The notes under the pieces are model-generated. The model saw only the letters and a program-made list of their open reading frames with translations, was not told the origin of the DNA and did no database searches. Shown here piece by piece: positions 54,875 through 64,000 of a stretch of 64,000 bases of DNA. Location: NCBI RefSeq assembly GCF_963675165.1, contig NC_087384.1:5325182-5389181 (forward strand), given 5' to 3'. The stretch's first letter is position 1. Each line of letters starts with the position of its first letter. Made by a program: the position numbers and the translations under genes. This DNA is from Halichondria panicea. Taxonomy: Eukaryota > Porifera > Demospongiae > Suberitida > Halichondriidae.

Positions 54875-56099
54875 CCCACTTTAGTTACAGTTCATTGTCA
54901 ACACTATAATTATGTCTGTGTGCAATTAAGTCATGTATATCAACCATGCATGTTCCTTTATAATACAGTTATTCCTCAAAAGTATAACATGACAACACAC
55001 ACTATGAATTGGTGAAAGTGAAACATGTGATTTTTGCACAACATTATTTTAGACTATAATTATATAATAATACATGTACCGATTGTACATACAGATTTTA
55101 ATCTGTTATCCATGTGTTACGTGTTGTCAAAACTTGTTTTGTTGGTTGATTGGGGTCATACGTATTGACGTCAAATCTGCAATGGCAGTTGAACTGTCTG
55201 CCTTGCCAAGCTACGCACAACTGTGGCCGACGGCATATAGATCCAGCCGAAACCCTCCGCGGTAAAACTTCTGAAGATTCTGCATCAACCGTCAAGTTTA
55301 CAACCCGGAGTGCATGAGGCGCCATGCACTCTGATATAGATGCATGTGCGCATGCATGGTAATTTTTATGTTGATAAATCAGACAGGCTCAATTGTATAC
55401 TATACTCATTTTAGCGAATTTGTACCCGCTAATAATAAAAAAAGCATTTAAATCTCAAAATTTTTTCTTTTTCTAATGAAAATGTACTTTTGAGAGTATG
55501 CTAACCAATTGCACGTTAGCCCTTTTTTCATCTGTATCGACTCCAAACTTTCCATTCAACCTTAAAACTCATACTTGCATGCATGTACATCTTTTGACAA
55601 ATATAATTGTGCCAAAAAAGGCAATGAATTTGTTATACAAATCTGCCAAAATTAGTACCCTAAAAACAGACTGAAACGCTATATTATACATGTCTACAAT
55701 AAACCTATAGGTAGAGAAAATAAACAACCAAGCGGCAGAGCCTATATATGTAAAAAACGGTGTCTGTATATGCCTTTTCACCTAGAAAAAAAGTAGAAAA
55801 AAATGGCTAAAAACGCAACTACAACAGGCAATAAAAAAAATTTTATTGTCCACCAGCTGCCACCTACGGCCGGAATGGATGGTCCTGGCTCCGGGGAATT
55901 TAGACCAGCATGAGGTTCCTGGTTTACTTCTATAGAAATAGTCATTGGCATAAATTACCAGTTATAGACACCACTATATGGCCGGTTTAAGGAGTATGGT
56001 GTATATATATATAAGTAGTCTGCATGCCATAATTATAATTTTATAAGTGTGTGGGCCGGGAGTCTTTTTTATTTCCTAAAAGTTTTGTAGCCAGGCATG
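54875..56099. other. Intergenic, no gene supported
   Basis: AT-rich sequence between two convergent genes. The open frames at 55074-55325 overlap on both strands and lack motifs. CCACCTACGGCCGG at 55859 has no clear partner. Confidence 0.5.
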
Positions 56100-59000
56100 C
56101 TAGAGTAGCCTCAGCACATAAATAAACTCAGTGGTAAACTCAGTGGTTAAGTTAAACTCACGTCTTTTTTTATACGCTTCGTTCAAAACCTTGTAGTCTT
56201 CATTAGACGGCTTATCAGGAAGCAAACCATTGGAAAAGTCACGTTGGTGAACACCATCAATCACTCTCTTCTCCTTTTGCGTGAGTTTTGCATACTTTCT
56301 GGTTCTTTTGTCTCGATAGTCTGGCTTCAACCACCTTATGTCAAGCCTGAAAGTGAACATAAATGTTTTAAGTAATATCCTATACGTATTTTATATAATT
56401 ATATAGATGTGCTATAATTATACGAAAAATATAGAGACAAGCACCTTTCACACATGCACAACTAACTTATATATATACAGTGTACCTGTACAAAATAACT
56501 TTTCAAAATTGCTAGGCCATTTGTCAGACCAAGTAACATATTGGTTGGACATATCACTAATTTGCTAGGACATGCACATCGCTGCACTATATACATACAA
56601 ATGATTGATTGGTCACAAGGGCTGACCATGTGCTGTTTTGCTAAGTCATTTGTGTGAATTGCACGGAAATTGACCGATTACCGGCTGCAATTTTGTACAC
56701 TAATATTATATGCCTGTAACTGCAAGAATCATTTACCAGTAGTGCATGATGCTGTTTGAGTCGTACTCAGATTGCTCTTTCTTATCAATTGTGACGTCAC
56801 AATTTGTTCTGAAATGTTGTTTGCAGGCCATTGCACATCCAGTACCTTTCCTCATTTCTTTCTCTCCAATGATGAATCGATAACGACCTATTGCATTTTT
56901 CTGGCTCAGTATGTCCCAAAAGTCAGATCGTTGATGCTCATGCTGCAATCCCAATGCATGGCCAAACTCGTGAAGAACATAGCTTATTTTTTGTTCGTCT
57001 GTAAATTTGAGCAAACCGAGGCTCATCGTAGGCTTTCCCCGATGCTTGGGGTCTTGGGCATCAGACCCAACGTAAGACCAGCATGTACCACCAGGAGCTG
57101 CATGTATAATTCACAGAGGAACTATATATAATGAGAGTTATAATTATTATAGCTGTCAATAATGAAAGCATGCATGCACCGTGCGGGTGCTGATGCTGAT
57201 TTCTCAGTGGAGGCGCCCAAGCTTACAGCATGCGCATGAAGCAATTACATTATATTATATTGAATGCACACACGCACAATTAAATACTTGCATTGCATGC
57301 ATGCATGCATGCATGGAATCAGAATTGTGCAAAAAGAATCGCATGGTAAACCATGCACGATTGTAGCTGGCTGCCAAAGGAGGCGGAATTCACAATAATT
57401 TAAACACATGCATGCATGGTCAATATAGCAATATTGATCGTACCATAACAAATTTTGGAACGAGTGTACTCGCGGATAATTGGAAATCACTTGCGAGTAA
57501 TTACGACATGCAGTTATGATTATTAATTTTACAACTTAACCCTTTCCCGGCTTTAGCCGTCATATGACGGCAGCGGTAGTGATAATTTTCAAAAAATCGT
57601 TGTGGGCACTGTGTTGGAGCTATGCGCACACTGTAGGTACCAGCACATGCGCATTGGGCTGCTCTTTCACATGGTATCTTTAATATCTTGCCTTGAGGTA
57701 CGCTTTGTGCAGTACTGTCGAAAGAAAAGTGACCGTTTGATAATGGCTACAAGATCTTCGTAGTACAACCTCAGCGAGGTTCTAGGGCAGCTAGACAGTG
57801 AGAATAACGATGCTTATGGCCTTGTTGAGTAAGAGGACAGTGACTGGGATCATACCAAGAGAGGAAACTACTTTTCAGAGGTCAAGCTATAAACATAGAG
57901 CCTGAAGAGCCGGAGGAAGAAGCTCCTGAGCATGAACCAAATCCTGGACCTTGTAAGTAACTATGGAGTATCATATGTAGTCTGGATAGCTTCAGTATGG
58001 TATGCTTAGTCTAGTTAGTACACAAGTGGACATCATGAGCCACCATTGAACTTGTAAACCTGTGTGTAGGTGAAGAAACATTTCCCGGGAAAAGAGCGTC
58101 TGTCGATACGACCTCGCAGAGAAGTTTCTGCTGATCCTGATTGAACCATGTCACCGTGAGAACATTGATTGAGAACACTTACTTAGTGTTTTTAGTTACT
58201 TCATGCCTTCATACAATATTCTTTATGTTCATAATTGTAAAATGTGTAAAAAATCGTTAATTAGTGGGGTGTGGTCAGTTGCTAGGTAACGATGATGATG
58301 TCATGGTACCCCCAGGATCTGGGCTACCTGTAGGAAATAGTTGCAAGCGATTTCAATGCATTGTTCATGAGATATTTATTTTTAAAGAAAAATAGGTATT
58401 TATTCTGTATTTTGTTTTTTTAATTAAAGCCGGGAAAGGGTTAATATACCATATGTTTTGCGAGCATCAAACATTTACGAACTTTGCGAGGGTTTCAATT
58501 CGCAACAATAAAATTCGCAAAACCTAAATTATTACTAGTAAATAAACACGATCCTTGCCAAAACGCAATAGTTAGATCACAAAAGGTCAAATTTTCTGCT
58601 GATTTGGCTCATTTGCAAAGGTTTTCATCAGCAAAATACCAAATAATTATAGTATTATCACCTTAACCCTAGCTTTTGTGACAGATTAATTTTCACTAGG
58701 CTGTACGCCTAATTAACTAAGAAATTCACTAGACAGTGTGATAAAAATTAAAGCCAGAAGCTATTTGTTTACTATTGGTAAGATTTCATATTGAAGATGT
58801 TTTGGTTGCCTAGCAACCTAAATTGAAGTGAAGAGATGTCTCTAAATCCGGGCGAGGAGATTCCAGACAAGAAGTAGCTATGGAAGGAGCCATTTACACG
58901 TCAATAACATACATTTCATTTCATGTGTAATGGGTGTGGTCAAGTCAGAGTATTGCTACAAGTGATGAAGACTTCAAGTACGACATATGGAAATCTTCCT

Positions 59001-62000
59001 CAACAAGAGAATTTCAGAAGCATGGAAGCATTGATCTATATGCACTACAGTGGAACCTCCATAAAACGGACACCATTGGGGAACAGCCTTTTGGCCGTTA
59101 TAGAGAGATGGTCTTCCTTGGGAGGTTCCGATTGCATGCCAGCTATGTATGCTCTATGAGTCATTTCTTGCTGCAAATGAATCTTGGAGCTTCGCTAACT
59201 GCTTCTTTAGCTCATACAAGCTTTGAAAAGGCTGTATAGGGACAAGCTACAGCTAGGTTTTCACGATTGTGTAAAATAATGCTATCTCAGAAATAAATTT
59301 CTGCTAATTCTGGGTCTGGCTGTTCGCTCTGGGAGGTTATTTTCCATAGCTAAAGCTGGTTGGGGACTAGAAAGCTGCTCGTTGTACGGAGTAGAGAGGT
59401 TGTCGCTCCTGAGAGGTTGCTTTACATTGAAGTCTTCAATCCGGACCTGAGCTCTTGGCCATTATATATAGCGTGTGGTTGCTCTTCAGAAGTGGTCGTT
59501 AATGGAGGTTCCACTGTATATGGAGTACCTAAGAATAGTAAAATACTAAGCTAATTATGCTTTATTTCGCACTATGTTTTCTTACATAGAGTGATTTTCA
59601 TTCTTCACAGCCATCCAGAGCTTCAAGATGCATGATTCCTGATGACTAGTTATCTATAGCTAGAACTTGTTACACTATATAGCACTGTATTATATAACAA
59701 AGGAGAGCTCACAAGAGTGTCTTTTTTCGAGTAAGATAAAAAAAGAGAGGGATTGGAAACGGAAGTGGTGCACGTGACCATTTAACATTGGTTCTACACA
59801 GAGGCCTCGAAAACTACCGTATAGCAGGTAATTTTCGTGGGGCAAAATATTTATGGTTTTTGTGGTTGAAGGTCGATCTGACCACGAATATTTTACCCAC
59901 GAATAAAGCGACCTTGTCTACCTTTACCTGCAGTGCAAGCAGCAACCACAAAAATATTATCCACGAAATAACTAAATACTGCTCAACCACGAATATTTTG
60001 TCCCCCGAAAATTACCCGCTATACGATATCCGCTTTTCGTCTTATTTTGCCGGGTAATTTGCTCGAAATAAGTTTCCTCGAGACATTATCTCCTTCAGTA
60101 ATTTATAGCATGCCTATTCTGTGAGCCACGTGTGCTAATGACTGACCACACCCAGACATTTAAGTAAAGTTATAAGCTTCAAAGTGCTATTTTAGGGTCT
60201 TTGATAGCCTCGATCGAGACCAGGCCGATTAATATACGGCCTGGTCTCGGTACGAGTCCCCCAGAATCTGGATGACTCGTATACTTTATAGTAAAATGAT
60301 ACCATAAACTAGTTTGTTTGCTAGTTTCTTTCCGTATTAATTTTAACAAATACTTGTCTCCTGTGAAGCTGTGGCTAATGCTCTCTATTACGTTGTCGAG
60401 AAGGCTTGATAGCTAGCTGTGGCCCTCTATGGTGTTGTCGAGAAGGCTTGCACACTAGTTTGAAGCCAGAAGAAGCTCTCATTTGTACAGAAACCAAGTT
60501 CAAAACATCACGACCATCCAACCATCATAGAGGTAGATGAGAGCCTCTTCTGGTTTCAGACTAGTGTGCATGCCTTCTCGACAACACCATAGAGGGCCAC
60601 AGCTAGCTAGCTAGGTTATAAAGCTTCATATCATAATAATACATAGTAGTGGGCGTGTTTGGACCACGCCTATGATTAATTACCCATGCAATAGGTACCA
60701 GGCCGTATTTTAATCGGCCTGGATTCGAGGCTATATTTAGGTCTTTGATTGCTATAACATGTAAGCGTCCTAATTATAAGTTCTAATAAGTATAGATTTT
60801 TAAATAGAAGTGAGCTGCACAGAATAAGCACACCTGCTAGTGGTTTATTCTCCACAGTGTGTAGAAATAGGCTACCTCGCAAGCCACACCAAAGGGTTAA
60901 CATGTATACCGTATTACTAGAATGTTTTGCGAGCATCAAACATTTGCGAACTTTGCGATGGTTGATCAATTCGCAACATTAAAATCAGCAAAACCTAAAG
61001 TATTACTAGTAAATACACACAATCCTTACCAGAACGCAATAGTTAGATCGCAATGGGTCAAATTTTCTGCTGATTTGGCTCATTCGCAAAGGATTTTCAC
61101 CAGCAAAATATTCTAATACGGCACCTGAAATTAATGTATCAGTCGAACACTCACATGAGGTAAGCGTCACTCTAATGTCTGCATCTTGCTTTGTTGCGGG
61201 ACTTAGAGAGATTTTAGGGTAGGATACAGCATTGTCATTCCACGACTTCACCCACGACAAAATTTGTGATTGTGATAACGGATCATCACCGTACTTCCAG
61301 CCATCTTTTTTTAGCACCTCCGGATTCATGAAGTGGACTTTGAGCACTTTTTTACCCCACAACTGGCTCAAGCGAACTGATCCATATAAGGCCTCTTCTG
61401 GCATATTGCTTTGGTGCTCATTTGGTGTATGGTCATACTCTCGTTCAGTGGTGCATAATAGCTGTGAAATAGTTATATAATTGTTATCAAATACATGAAA
61501 GTATAACCCTTTTTGTGATAATTACATTACTTAAGCATTTGAAGTTCCGAGTTACCTTTTGCTCAGACAAAGGTGAGACATCTGGAGGATTATCATTCTG
61601 AGGATTCTCATCTGAAGATTGCTGAAAAAGAAGGACATGCACTATCACATGATTTGTATGCTTGTGGGTATGTTTTTGCTAGCACGCTCGCTGTCAACAT
61701 CTCTATGAGCATGCCTGCATCAGCATGGTGTTTATATGTTTTTCCTCATTTTCAAGCTTTCTATACATTTCCAGGTAAGGCTTTCTAGTGCAAGCAGCAT
61801 CACAAAAATTATATTCACGAACTGCATGACTATAAATATTGCTCAACCACAAATGTTTTGGCCCGGAAATTACCCGCTATTATATACAATAGTACCAATA
61901 CTTTGCTGTGTGATGACAATGAGCAATAATTTAAACGTAAATACTATAATTATTACAATGGCTTTTTAGCTAACAACTGTACCTCTGCTGATGAAACAAC

Positions 62001-62469
62001 AGGCTTCTCTCGGAGTTGTTGATTGCCACTTGACTTCTCTGACGGTGGAATGCCTAAACAGTGCATACAAGTATTATGATTATAAGTATTATATAGTCAT
62101 GCTATCTGTAATCCACATGCACCGTCACAGAGTGCATGCTGCTTACTTGCCTGCACAAAGTTCGCACATTTTCTTAGCAACATTTCCAACTTCGAGATCT
62201 AAACAGATATCCACAAAGTCCCGATAGGTGGCGAAGGTTGTGCTCATCCATTTTTTGAGCACCAGCTCAGTTTTCTCGCAATAAGACGAATGTGTGGCAT
62301 TGATGTCAGAAATGTCACCTGGATTCAAATGCATCTTAGTAGCAAACGCTGTGTAGTATTTAATATGTTTGGATATTTTTTCCAGGTGTACATCCCTACA
62401 CTCTAAATTAAGTTGCCAGTCTTGTACTCCAGTCCGTTTCTTCAACCCATGAATTGTGATTTTCTCCAT
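56100..62469 (-). CDS. Death-fold domain fused to an astacin-like zinc metalloprotease
   Basis: Minus-strand exons: 62469-62151, 62053-61983, 61621-61556, 61461-61155, 57097-56737 and 56346-56100; 456 residues, all phases agree. Residues about 28-105 resemble a death-fold domain: helical, ISKHIKYYTAFATKMHLNPG, DISDINATHSSYCEK, VLKKW, AKKMCELC. A Ser/Pro/Glu/Gln linker follows (about 107-155). The protease begins at LWGKKVLKVHFMNPE, with DADIRVTLT, CWSYVGSDA, the zinc site HEFGHALGLQHEH (His 297, 301, 307) and Met-turn SIMHYW, then a basic C-terminal tail. Metzincins of this type are usually secreted; here no signal peptide is seen, and death-fold domains act in the cytosol, so an intracellular role is inferred. 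Intron 1 appears to use a GC donor (GCAAGT). Intron 4 is 4 kb and full of MITEs. Confidence 0.85.
57540..58440. mobile_element. PiggyBac-like non-autonomous element, 901 bp
   Basis: Ends CCCTTTCCCGGCTTTA and TAAAGCCGGGAAAGGG, flanked by TTAA on both sides (57536-57539 and 58441-58444). The interior has a palindromic GCCGTCATATGACGGC near the left end and decayed coding of piggyBac N-terminal type (LGQLDSEN, EDSDWD, with stops). Confidence 0.88.
58445..58655. repeat. Dispersed 205-bp repeat, copy 1
   Basis: Shares TTTTGCGAGCATCAAACATT, TCAAATTTTCTGCTGATTTG and CAGCAAAATA with 60905-61118. Both lie in intron 4 of the protease gene, in the same orientation. Probably a MITE. Confidence 0.75.
59046..59518. 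mobile_element. MITE with TACAGTGGAACCTCCAT ends
   Basis: TACAGTGGAACCTCCAT at the left is mirrored by ATGGAGGTTCCACTGTA at the right, with terminal TA as in Tc1/mariner-derived MITEs. The plus-strand frames across it are not genes. Confidence 0.85.
59817..60029. mobile_element. MITE with TACCGTATAGCAGGTAATTT ends
   Basis: TACCGTATAGCAGGTAATTT followed by TCGTGGGG is mirrored by CCCCGAAAATTACCCGCTAT and ACG. Inside, CCACGAATATTTT words repeat. A right-end fragment of the same family is at about 61786-61880. Confidence 0.85.
60208..60735. mobile_element. Fold-back repeat, copy 2
   Basis: AGCCTCGATCGAGACCAGGC on the left faces GGCCTGGATTCGAGGCT on the right. Inside, AGAGCCTCTTCTGGTTTCAG mirrors TTTGAAGCCAGAAGAAGCTC. 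Same build as 51955-52505. Confidence 0.8.
60905..61118. repeat. Dispersed 205-bp repeat, copy 2
   Basis: See 58445-58655. It ends about 37 bp before exon 4 of the protease gene, so it forms part of that intron's 5' sequence. Confidence 0.75.
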
Positions 62470-62705
62470 TTTGTCAATTTGATAGACTATACTACGCAAC
62501 AGTATATAGCTGCAAAGTGACAAAGCATAATTAGAATTTGAGATACCACATCTATAATAATTATAATTGCGGCTATAGCTACCATATACATAAGTGGCAT
62601 ATTTATAGTATAAAATTATACTCTGCATGTGCATCAAGTTTTATCAAAAATGTCACATGACTATAATTGCGTTTATATACCATAATTATATAATTATATA
62701 GCATG
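62470..62705. other. Upstream of the protease gene
   Basis: The coding frame stays open to 62637 but without motifs; the ATG at 62469 is preferred because homology to a death fold begins soon after. AT-rich, no clear promoter element. Confidence 0.4.
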
Positions 62706-63412
62706 TAGGGCAGGTGGAAACGAATGAAACAGGAAAGCTGAAAACTGAAAGGAAACGGGAAATGGTCGTCATGCAGTATGTTTTTGTGCAAATTGTAAAT
62801 TTTATTTTATGATGACACAATAGTGAGTGATAACTGATAACAAGATAAGTCCACACTCTGGGAGTAAAAATGCTGATAGATGGAACCTTGTTTAGAGAAA
62901 ACATAAGTCAACCACTACAATGTACACAGTGGGACTATACTATAAACAGGCAATGAACGATAGACAATGTTAAAAGAATTAACACAACTGGCAATACACA
63001 CTTATTATACACGCTAGCAATGGGCGAATGGTCTAGCTCTCAGTAAAGAGGGGGATAACTCACTCCGCATGTGTATCTGGCTCCTATAGAGGACCTCTCT
63101 CTCTTCCATCAGCATGGCCTGGACATAATTATAGTTGGCCGCCCGGACGCAGAATCACACAATGCAGTTGGCTAGTGCATTGTATAGTGAAACCTGTCTG
63201 CCCTAGGTCATCCTCTATAACACAGAGAGCTGAGCCAGGTTAATGGGCCCTCCAGAAGTCTTTCCACAAAAATTAACTACATGTATAGCTAACTTTGATT
63301 TGCTAAAACACAGTTACACACTGGCAACCATTTCCCATTTCCTCTTCAGTTTTCGGCTTAAGTTTATAATTCAGCTTTACAGTTTCCGTTTCATTCGTTT
63401 CCACCTGCCCTA
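62706..63412. mobile_element. Inverted-repeat element, 0.7 kb
   Basis: TAGGGCAGGTGGAAACGAAT followed by GAAAC at the left is exactly mirrored at 63388-63412. The mirror continues imperfectly inward (AAAACTGAA, GGAAATGG) for about 60-70 bp. No transposase frame. No clear target duplication. Confidence 0.8.
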
Positions 63413-63656
63413 GCGTGTATATTTCGAGGGTATAAATGTTCGCGGTTTTTATAATTAAGCACGTAAAGGCCCTTGACCACAATCTATACTACCGGGCCAT
63501 GTACTGCGAACATTTATACCACAAATTTAATATCGCATACATGCATGCTGGGTGCAGAAAGGCTGCTATTCCGCGAAATTGAAACCTTCGTAACGGTCAT
63601 TCCGCGAAAGTTTATACATTATACCCTCGAAATATATAGACTACCCGCTATACGAC
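63412..63656. mobile_element. MITE of the TACCGTATAGCGGG family, partial left end
   Basis: GTATATTTCGAGGGTATAAA at the left and TTATACCCTCGAAATATA..CCCGCTATACGA at the right. The left terminus lacks the TACCGTATAGCGG part, directly at the border of the neighbouring element. Confidence 0.75.
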
Positions 63657-63829
63657 ATAGTCAACCTCATTAATCAGTTGTACAGCCTGATTGTAGATCT
63701 ACATAGTGACTTTTATATGTAAGTCTCTGCGCTGCATAAACACATTATGGTTATTAGATACATTATGGTTATATTATTTGTCACTGCCACACAAGGAGGG
63801 GGGGATACAATTTGGAACTGAATTTGACA

Positions 63830-63976
63830 TACCGTAAAACCTCTATTTAAGGCGACCCCCTCTAAATTAAGCGACACTTGGACATTTTACCCATATAAAT
63901 TCTTTTTTATGTGTACATTAAAACTCTACTTTTGCAAAACGTTAAAAGTGTCGCTTTAAATCGAGGTTTTACGGTT
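63830..63976. mobile_element. MITE with TACCGTAAAACCTC ends
   Basis: TACCGTAAAACCTCTATTTA at the left is approximately mirrored by TAAATCGAGGTTTTACGG at the right; AAGCGACACTT mirrors AGTGTCGCTTT inside. Confidence 0.8.
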
Positions 63977-64000
63977 AAAAATGATCACAACTTCTGTAGT

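Noticed and set aside
55074-55325. Open frames on both strands downstream of the C22orf39-like gene
   Set aside because: They overlap antisense to each other, have no motif and no splice continuation.
58923-59239. Two plus-strand frames of 78 and 101 codons
   Set aside because: They run across the left end of the TACAGTGGAACC MITE and have no domain or splice support.

Overview
The window is eukaryotic and most likely comes from a non-bilaterian animal, with a demosponge as the best guess. It has spliced genes with GT-AG introns (mostly 50-400 bp, a few much longer), low GC, no operons, no ribosome-binding sites, and a very high density of short inverted-repeat transposons (MITEs). Recognisable animal genes are a class I aldolase, two phosphatidylserine decarboxylases, a C22orf39/PANTS-like protein, a HAUS8-like augmin subunit, a death-fold/astacin-like metalloprotease and an intron-containing tRNA-Ile(UAU). 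The species assignment is inference from style and gene content.

Left and centre (about 2.2-39.8 kb): a plus-strand tandem array of at least ten members, plus one fragment, of a protein family I do not recognise. Each full member is an intronless reading frame of about 250-295 codons made of two diverged copies of one ~120-residue module. The module carries the landmarks I-x3-L-x3-YG, HI-x2-FY, (T)EREREExLNxxVRxPL and (T/S)RACxY. Three subfamilies can be told apart: A (fragment at 2.2 kb; 5.3, 8.0, 22.9 and 29.6 kb), B (10.3, 27.0, 33.0 and 39.0 kb) and C (19.4 and 36.0 kb). Intact copies sit among frameshifted, truncated and start-less ones. The array grew by block duplication: an A-B block at 23.0-29.5 kb repeats at 29.6-34.7 kb, a C block at 19-22.8 kb repeats at 35.5-37.4 kb, and a third A-B block has lost its A gene near 37.45 kb. 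Subfamily-specific upstream motifs are preserved.

Host gene: minus-strand exons at 41.57-43.56 kb and at 15.2-18.7 kb join in perfect phase into one frame of about 595 codons whose C-terminal half looks like HAUS8. If that is right, most of the array (C1 to B4) sits in a 22.9 kb intron on the opposite strand. A decayed copy of two of its exons lies at 1.4-2.0 kb, and the tRNA lies in another of its introns.

Right part (43.5-64 kb): the aldolase gene is head-to-head with the HAUS8-like gene. Two tandem mitochondrial-type phosphatidylserine decarboxylase genes follow. Intron 3 of the first holds a 2.5 kb Kolobok-like transposon with TTAA target sites, an intact spliced accessory gene and a transposase that seems to lack its core. 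Next come a C22orf39-like gene with two CX9C motifs and, on the minus strand, a six-exon gene fusing a death-fold domain to an astacin-like zinc protease with no signal peptide; its 4 kb intron is packed with MITEs. The last 1.5 kb holds only transposon remnants.
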